A DNA stretch of 11,586 nt from Proteiniphilum sp. (GTDB lineage: Bacteria; Bacteroidota; Bacteroidia; Bacteroidales; Dysgonomonadaceae): assembly GCA_031284475.1 (NCBI GenBank), contig JAISZV010000011.1:1-11586 (forward strand), read 5' to 3'. A program made the translations under genes and the position numbers. Below are positions 6,852 through 11,586 of this stretch, in pieces. Numbering within the stretch: the stretch's first letter is position 1; every line of letters starts with the position of its first letter. Under the pieces are notes generated by a model. It was not told the origin of the DNA and did not search any database. It saw only the letters and a list, made by a program, of their open reading frames with translations.

Positions 6852-7897
6852 TCCTTGAAAACGGGATGGTTTTTCACGGACGATCTTTTGGAGCCGAAAA
6901 GGCAACATCGGGAGAAGTGGTTTTCAACACGGCAATGGTCGGTTATCCCGAAAGCCTGACAGATCCTTCCTACGAAGGGCAGATTTTAACACTCACATAT
7001 CCTATCATCGGAAATTACGGAGTTCCCGCATATAGCGAAACAGACGGAGTTTCCGATTTTTTTGAATCCCCCCGCATCCATGCGAAGGGTTTGATTGTGC
7101 AGGACTACTCCGGGGAGTATTCTCACTGGAACGGGATGAGAAGCCTGGGCGATTGGCTCAAGGAGGAGGATATTCCCGGTATCTGCGGGATAGATACCCG
7201 TATGCTCACGAAGATACTCCGTGAAAAAGGTTCCATGTTGGGAAAGATCGTAAGTGAGAAAGAGGACGAGGTGGATTTTTACGATCCCGGTACGGAGAAC
7301 TTAGTGGCCAACACGAGTTGCAGCGAAGTGATCGAATACGGGCAGGGTGGAAAGAAAAGAGTGATACTGGTCGATTGCGGCGCAAAGTTGAATATCATAC
7401 GGGAGTTGGTCAAACGGCAGGTGCGCCTGATCCGTGTTCCCTGGGATTACGATTTCAATGAGATCGATTATGACGGGGTGATGATCTCCAACGGCCCCGG
7501 AGACCCTAATCATTGCGAGATCACCGTCGCCCGTATTCGCGAGGCGATGAAGAAAGAGAAACCCATCTTCGGGATTTGTATGGGGAATCAGTTACTGTCG
7601 AAAGCGGCCGGAGCGGAAGTCTATAAACTCAAATACGGCCACCGGAGCCATAACCAGCCGGTACAAATGGTAGGGAGCAACCGTTGTTACATCACCTCCC
7701 AAAACCACGGTTACGCGGTGGACGAATCGCAGTTGGGCGCTGACTGGGAACCCTGGTTCGTGAATATGAACGATGGCACCAACGAAGGGATAAGGCACAA
7801 AACTAAACCCTTCTATTCGGTACAGTTCCATCCCGAAGCGACGGGAGGGCCGACCGATACCCGTTTCTTCTTCGATGAAGTTGTAAAGCTGCTTTGA
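6824..7897 (+). CDS. carA: Carbamoyl-phosphate synthase, small (glutaminase) subunit
   Basis: CarA hydrolyses glutamine and feeds ammonia to CarB, in the cytoplasm, for the synthesis of carbamoyl phosphate. The 357 residues include the CPSase small-chain N-terminal domain (about 6-140), with GEVVFNTAMVGYPESLTDPS at 30-49 and GIDTRMLTKILREKGSMLG at 122-140. A class I glutamine amidotransferase domain follows (about 178-355). The catalytic triad is intact: C252 in FGICMGNQ, and H336 and E338 in QFHPEA. The usual GIC-L-G-H-Q reads GICMGNQ here, with asparagine in place of the histidine three residues after the nucleophile. The catalytic histidine is not affected. Length is slightly under the E. 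coli protein (382). carB follows after a 226-base spacer full of short repeats. An out-of-frame ATG lies 11 bases upstream of the start chosen here. Confidence 0.97.
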   Translation: MYRDKPVRLILENGMVFHGRSFGAEKATSGEVVFNTAMVGYPESLTDPSYEGQILTLTYPIIGNYGVPAYSETDGVSDFFESPRIHAKGLIVQDYSGEYSHWNGMRSLGDWLKEEDIPGICGIDTRMLTKILREKGSMLGKIVSEKEDEVDFYDPGTENLVANTSCSEVIEYGQGGKKRVILVDCGAKLNIIRELVKRQVRLIRVPWDYDFNEIDYDGVMISNGPGDPNHCEITVARIREAMKKEKPIFGICMGNQLLSKAAGAEVYKLKYGHRSHNQPVQMVGSNRCYITSQNHGYAVDESQLGADWEPWFVNMNDGTNEGIRHKTKPFYSVQFHPEATGGPTDTRFFFDEVVKLL

Positions 7898-8123
7898 AAG
7901 GGGGGCTTGGGGAAGCACGACCCAAGATGCTAGACACAAGACACAAGATGCAAGACACAAGACGCAAGACACAAGACACAAGACACAAGACAGGGGGCTG
8001 GAGGTGCGGAGGTGCGGAGGTGGTTCTATTTTGATCTTGGCTCTTGATTCTTGGCTCTTGGCTCTTGATTCTTTGATTTCCCGCTTCATTGCTTCTAACT
8101 TCTGAGTTTTAATTTCTATAATA
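7898..8123. repeat. Repeat-filled spacer between carA and carB (heptamer arrays)
   Basis: The spacer has three repeat blocks. Block 1 (7920-7989) is ten tandem 7-base units of form ANNCAAG: mostly ACACAAG, with ATGCAAG and ACGCAAG, the unit ACCCAAG at the start, and one degenerate unit. Block 2 (8000-8023) is three 8-base units, GGAGGTGC twice and GGAGGTGG. Block 3 (8036-8070) is five 7-base units of form CTTGNNT (CTTGGCT, CTTGATT), with degenerate units on each side at 8029-8035 and 8071-8077. Blocks 1 and 3 share the same core in opposite orientation (CAAG against CTTG), so a transcript could fold into a long imperfect hairpin with block 2 in the loop. Just after the carA stop there is also a 4-bp hairpin GCTT/AAGC around GGGG. 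No gene is supported. The last part (8101-8123) is AT-rich, as expected for a Bacteroidota translation start region. Confidence 0.9.
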
Positions 8124-11100
8124 ATGATGAACAATAATTTATTTACACAAGATATAACACTGTCTTCCGGGGAAGGCCGGATAACGGTAAAAAAGGCGCT
8201 CATCCTCGGTTCCGGCGCGCTCAAGATCGGCGAGGCCGGCGAGTTCGACTATTCCGGTTCGCAGGCCCTCAAAGCATTGCGGGAGGAGGGTGTGGAAACT
8301 ATCCTGATTAATCCGAATATCGCCACGATACAAACTTCGGAAGGATCGGCCGATAAGATATATTTTCTGCCGGTAACGCCTTACTTCGTGGAGAAAGTAA
8401 TCGAAAAAGAGCGGCCCGACGGCATCCTGTTGGCTTTCGGCGGACAGACGGCGTTGAACTGCGGCGTACAGCTATACACGGCAGGCACGCTCGAAAAGTA
8501 TAACGTTGCTGTGTTGGGAACGCCGGTGCAGTCGATCATAGATACCGAAGACCGGGATCTGTTTGTGAAAAAACTCGACCAGATCAACATAAAAACCATC
8601 CAAAGCCATGCTGTTTCCACTACGGAGGACGCTCTGCAGGCGGCAAAGCAATTGGGGTACCCTGTCATTGTGCGCGCCGCCTATGCGCTTGGGGGATTGG
8701 GTTCGGGGTTCTGTAACGATGAACAGGAACTGAAAGCGTTGGCCTCAAAAGCGTTTAACTATTCAGGACAACTTTTAGTCGAGAAATCGCTCAAAGGATG
8801 GAAAGAGGTTGAATATGAGGTAGTGCGCGACCGGTACGACAATTGTATTACCGTCTGCAATATGGAAAATTTCGATCCGCTGGGTATTCATACCGGCGAA
8901 AGTATCGTAGTAGCGCCCTCGCAAACACTGACCAATTCGGAATACCACAAGCTGAGAGAACTCTCAATCAAGATTGTCCGCCATATCGGTATAGTAGGGG
9001 AATGCAACGTGCAGTATGCCTTAGACCCCGCCTCGGAAGACTATCGGGTGATTGAGGTCAACGCCCGGCTGAGCCGTTCATCGGCGCTGGCGTCCAAAGC
9101 GACCGGCTATCCGCTGGCATTCGTGGCGGCGAAGCTCGCTTTAGGATATGGGCTGTTCGACTTGAAGAACTCCGTAACACGCTCTACCAGCGCATTTTTT
9201 GAACCGGCGTTAGACTATATCGTTGTGAAAATCCCCCGTTGGGATTTGGGTAAATTCAGCGGCGTGTCCAAAGAGATCGGTTCCTCCATGAAGTCGGTCG
9301 GAGAGATCATGGCGATTGGTCGTACTTTTGAAGAAGCCATACAAAAAGGGCTTCGTATGACCGGCTTGGGGATGCATGGGTTTGTGGAGAACAAAGAACT
9401 GAAGATCGACGATATAGACAAAGCCCTCCGGGAGCCGACCGACCAGCGTATTTTCGTGATCAGTAAAGCATTCAAGAAAGGGTACAGTATCGACCATATC
9501 CATGATCTGACAAAAATAGACCGCTGGTTCCTGCATAAACTGCTCAATATTGTAAAAACGGCCAAATCGTTGGAAGATTATCCGGAAGAATCGATTGATT
9601 TACGGAGAGAGAATAATCCCGGATTCGATGAAATACTGAAAACAGCCAAGCAGCAGGGTTTTTCCGATTTTCAACTGGCGCGGGCCATCCGCAAGGAGAA
9701 GATGAAGGAAGAAGACTCCCTTCAAGTGCGCGCTTACAGGAAAAAATTAGGCGTCCTGCCGTTTGTCAAGCAGATAGATACGCTTGCCGCGGAATATCCC
9801 GCCCAAACCAACTATCTCTATCTCACCTATAACGGGTCGGAAAGCGATGTGCATTACTTAGGCGACCGCCGGTCGGTTATCGTGCTGGGATCGGGGGCTT
9901 ACCGCATCGGCTCCTCGGTAGAGTTCGACTGGTGCTCGGTCAACGCGCTGAATACCGTCCGCAAGGAAGGATTCCGCTCCGTAATGATCAACTATAATCC
10001 GGAAACGGTGTCCACCGATTACGACGTGTGCGACCGGCTCTACTTCGATGAGTTGTCATACGAGCGCGTGATGGACATCATAGAACTCGAAAACCCGTAT
10101 GGGGTCATCCTTTCCGTAGGGGGGCAGATACCCAATAACCTGGCGGTGAGGCTCGATCAAGCGGGCGTGCATATACTGGGTACAAGGGCCGGAAGCATCG
10201 ATAATGCCGAAGACCGTCACAAATTCTCTTCCATGCTCGACCGGTTGGGTATCGACCAGCCGCGCTGGAAAGAGCTTACTACCCTCAGCGATATTTGTCA
10301 ATTTGCAGACGAAGTAGGATTCCCGTTGCTGGTACGGCCTTCCTATGTCCTTTCGGGAGCGGCCATGAATGTCTGTTCCAACGAAAAGGAACTGGAGCAT
10401 TTCCTTACCCTGGCTACCGAAGTGTCGGCCAAATATCCGGTAGTGGTATCGGAGGTTGTAGAAAACGCCAAAGAGATAGAGATGGATGCGGTGGCCCGGA
10501 ACGGCGAACTGATCGCCTATGCCATCTCAGAGCATGTGGAGTTTGCCGGCGTACACTCAGGGGACGCCACCATACAGTTCCCGCCGCAGAAAATTTATGT
10601 GCAAACGGTAAGGCGGATCAAGCAGATTACGCGGGAGATCGCATGTGCGCTGCAAATTACCGGGCCTTTCAATATCCAGTTCCTGGCCAGAGATAATGCC
10701 ATTAAGGTGATTGAGTGTAACCTGAGAGCGTCAAGGTCATTCCCTTTTGTATCTAAAGTATTAAAGATTAATTTTATAGATCTCGCTACGAAAGTGATGC
10801 TTGGTATTCCTGCGGAGAAGCCGGAAAAATCGGCGTTCGACCTCGATTATGTAGGCATCAAAGCGCCCCAGTTTTCTTTTACCCGGTTACAGAAAGCGGA
10901 TCCCGTATTGGGCGTAGATATGGCTTCCACCGGCGAAGTAGGCGCCATCGGCGCTCATTTCGACGATGCGCTTCTCACTTCGATGCTGGCAGTAGGGTAC
11001 CGTATTCCTGAGAAAAATATCATGGTCTCTTCCGGCGGATCCCGCTCGAAAGTAGACCTGCTGGACGCTTGCCGTCTCTTGCAGCAACACGGCTATAACC

Positions 11101-11414
11101 TGTATGCTACCGGCGGGACACAGAAATTTCTGGAGGAAAACGGCGTAAAAAGCCTTTATGTGGCCTGGCCCGATGAAAAGAGCGCAAAACTGAAAGTGGA
11201 TGAAATGATTGCCGAAAAAAAGTTCGACCTGATCATCAATATTCCTAAAAACCTCACCGAACGGGAACTGACCAACGGGTACAAAATCCGTCGCGGCGCT
11301 ATTGATTACAATATTCCTCTCATTACCAATGCCCGCTTAGCAAGCGCTTTTATCAAAGCATTCTGCAGTATATCCCAGGATAATATCAAAATAAAAAGCT
11401 GGGACGAATATTAA
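8124..11414 (+). CDS. carB: Carbamoyl-phosphate synthase, large (ammonia-ligating) subunit
   Basis: CarB makes carbamoyl phosphate from bicarbonate, ammonia from CarA and two ATP, for pyrimidine and arginine synthesis. The 1096 residues show the complete duplicated architecture. The first ATP-grasp half is at about 22-420 (GSGALKIGEAGEFDYSGSQ 29-47, RAAYALGGLGSG 184-195, EVNARLSRSSALASKATGYP 311-330). An oligomerisation segment spans about 420-580. The second ATP-grasp half is at about 584-960 (GSGAYRIGSSVEFDWCSV 589-606, RPSYVLSGAAMN 738-749, IECNLRASRSFPFVSK 863-878). A C-terminal MGS-like allosteric domain spans about 965-1096 (LYATGGT 993-999). The motifs resemble animal CAD and CPS1 more than E. 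coli CarB. The first 20 or so residues extend beyond the usual start; the adjacent ATG at 8127 is an equally good start, and no other ATG lies before the first motif. Confidence 0.97.
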   Translation: MMNNNLFTQDITLSSGEGRITVKKALILGSGALKIGEAGEFDYSGSQALKALREEGVETILINPNIATIQTSEGSADKIYFLPVTPYFVEKVIEKERPDGILLAFGGQTALNCGVQLYTAGTLEKYNVAVLGTPVQSIIDTEDRDLFVKKLDQINIKTIQSHAVSTTEDALQAAKQLGYPVIVRAAYALGGLGSGFCNDEQELKALASKAFNYSGQLLVEKSLKGWKEVEYEVVRDRYDNCITVCNMENFDPLGIHTGESIVVAPSQTLTNSEYHKLRELSIKIVRHIGIVGECNVQYALDPASEDYRVIEVNARLSRSSALASKATGYPLAFVAAKLALGYGLFDLKNSVTRSTSAFFEPALDYIVVKIPRWDLGKFSGVSKEIGSSMKSVGEIMAIGRTFEEAIQKGLRMTGLGMHGFVENKELKIDDIDKALREPTDQRIFVISKAFKKGYSIDHIHDLTKIDRWFLHKLLNIVKTAKSLEDYPEESIDLRRENNPGFDEILKTAKQQGFSDFQLARAIRKEKMKEEDSLQVRAYRKKLGVLPFVKQIDTLAAEYPAQTNYLYLTYNGSESDVHYLGDRRSVIVLGSGAYRIGSSVEFDWCSVNALNTVRKEGFRSVMINYNPETVSTDYDVCDRLYFDELSYERVMDIIELENPYGVILSVGGQIPNNLAVRLDQAGVHILGTRAGSIDNAEDRHKFSSMLDRLGIDQPRWKELTTLSDICQFADEVGFPLLVRPSYVLSGAAMNVCSNEKELEHFLTLATEVSAKYPVVVSEVVENAKEIEMDAVARNGELIAYAISEHVEFAGVHSGDATIQFPPQKIYVQTVRRIKQITREIACALQITGPFNIQFLARDNAIKVIECNLRASRSFPFVSKVLKINFIDLATKVMLGIPAEKPEKSAFDLDYVGIKAPQFSFTRLQKADPVLGVDMASTGEVGAIGAHFDDALLTSMLAVGYRIPEKNIMVSSGGSRSKVDLLDACRLLQQHGYNLYATGGTQKFLEENGVKSLYVAWPDEKSAKLKVDEMIAEKKFDLIINIPKNLTERELTNGYKIRRGAIDYNIPLITNARLASAFIKAFCSISQDNIKIKSWDEY

Positions 11415-11440
11415 ACGGACAAAGAAACATTATTATTATA

Positions 11441-11470
11441 CATACCGACGGACTATAGTCCACCGGTATG
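11441..11470 (+). terminator. Strong hairpin after carB, probable terminator
   Basis: The outer arms CATACCG (11441-11447) and CGGTATG (11464-11470) pair perfectly. After a 2x2 AC/AC internal loop, the inner self-complementary GGACTATAGTCC (11450-11461) continues the stem. The hairpin begins 26 bases after the carB stop and is followed by TTTGGTTAT. The short T run makes it a moderate intrinsic terminator. Confidence 0.6.
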
Positions 11471-11504
11471 TTTGGTTATAATCAACCGGTGCATTTGATT
11501 ATAA
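11461..11504 (+). promoter_or_regulatory. Overlapping alternative stems after carB (possible switch)
   Basis: TTATAATCAA (11476-11485) and TTGATTATAA (11495-11504) form a perfect 10-bp stem with a 9-base loop. CACCGGT (11461-11467) and ACCGGTG (11485-11491) form a separate perfect 7-bp stem. The second pairing uses bases of both the terminator hairpin at 11441-11470 and the 10-bp stem, so it excludes both. This is the layout of a terminator/anti-terminator pair, and it lies 68 bases before a possible start codon at 11572. No ligand-binding domain or long T tract is evident. Confidence 0.4.
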
Positions 11505-11571
11505 ATAGGGTCTGCTGAATAATATAGAATTCTTTGTTATAAGTACCTCATCAAAATAAGTTTTTTTTAAA

Positions 11572-11586
11572 ATGGCTAAAATTGAT
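11572..11586 (+). CDS. Possible start of the next gene (first five codons only)
   Basis: An ATG at 11572 follows an A- and T-rich stretch like those before the other starts here, and reads MAKID up to the window edge. Five residues are too few to assign a family, and the frame could close just beyond the edge. The 157 bases since the carB stop hold the hairpins and no clear -7 box. Confidence 0.4.

Noticed and set aside
7920..7989. Tandem array considered as a small CRISPR
   Set aside because: Units are 7 bases and directly adjacent, with no spacers and no cas genes.
7592..8224. Long minus-strand open frame (210 codons) across carA end, the heptamer spacer and carB start
   Set aside because: The central part is the low-complexity translation of the heptamer arrays, which stay open because their units contain no stop in that frame. 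The ends are antisense to real carA and carB coding sequence.
10295..10696. Plus-strand open frame of 133 codons inside carB
   Set aside because: It is an out-of-frame shadow of carB with arginine- and cysteine-rich translation and no start context.

Overview
The window reads as chromosomal DNA from a member of the Bacteroidota, most likely order Bacteroidales. Evidence for this: genes lack clear Shine-Dalgarno sequences and have A-rich stretches before their starts; several upstream regions carry the Bacteroidota sigma -7 box TAnnTTTG (402-410, 6769-6777); and the protein types fit (FucP/GluP-type sugar symporter between galM and galK, a CAD-like CarB beginning with GSGALKIGEAGEFDYSG). I cannot name the genus. 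All seven complete genes lie on the + strand, and an eighth may start at the right edge.

Layout. 1-488 is gene-free and begins with one copy of a two-hairpin repeat. 489-2742 holds a nucleotidyltransferase of sugar-1-phosphate type and a CNNM/CorC membrane protein. 2875-6532 is a compact galactose cluster: galM, an MFS hexose symporter and galK. A second, inverted copy of the two-hairpin repeat follows galK at 6555-6619. 6824-11414 is carA and carB, the two subunits of glutamine-dependent carbamoyl-phosphate synthetase. The pair is split by a 226-base spacer filled with two oppositely oriented heptamer arrays and an octamer triplet. After carB come three hairpins, the middle one mutually exclusive with the other two, and then a possible start codon at 11572.

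How the genes work together. The galactose cluster imports hexose (transporter), interconverts the anomers (GalM) and phosphorylates alpha-galactose (GalK). No galT or galE is present, so the fate of galactose-1-phosphate must be encoded elsewhere; the nucleotidyltransferase upstream is one speculative candidate. CarA releases ammonia from glutamine, and CarB makes carbamoyl phosphate for pyrimidines and arginine.

The genes themselves are ordinary, and I do not see a new defence, mobile or biosynthetic system. The points worth a second look are non-coding: the inverted two-hairpin repeat pair flanking 6.5 kb, the heptamer arrays splitting carA from carB, and the switch-like hairpins after carB. 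The animal-like character of CarB, CAD-like in the body and CPS1-like at its C-terminus, is also notable.
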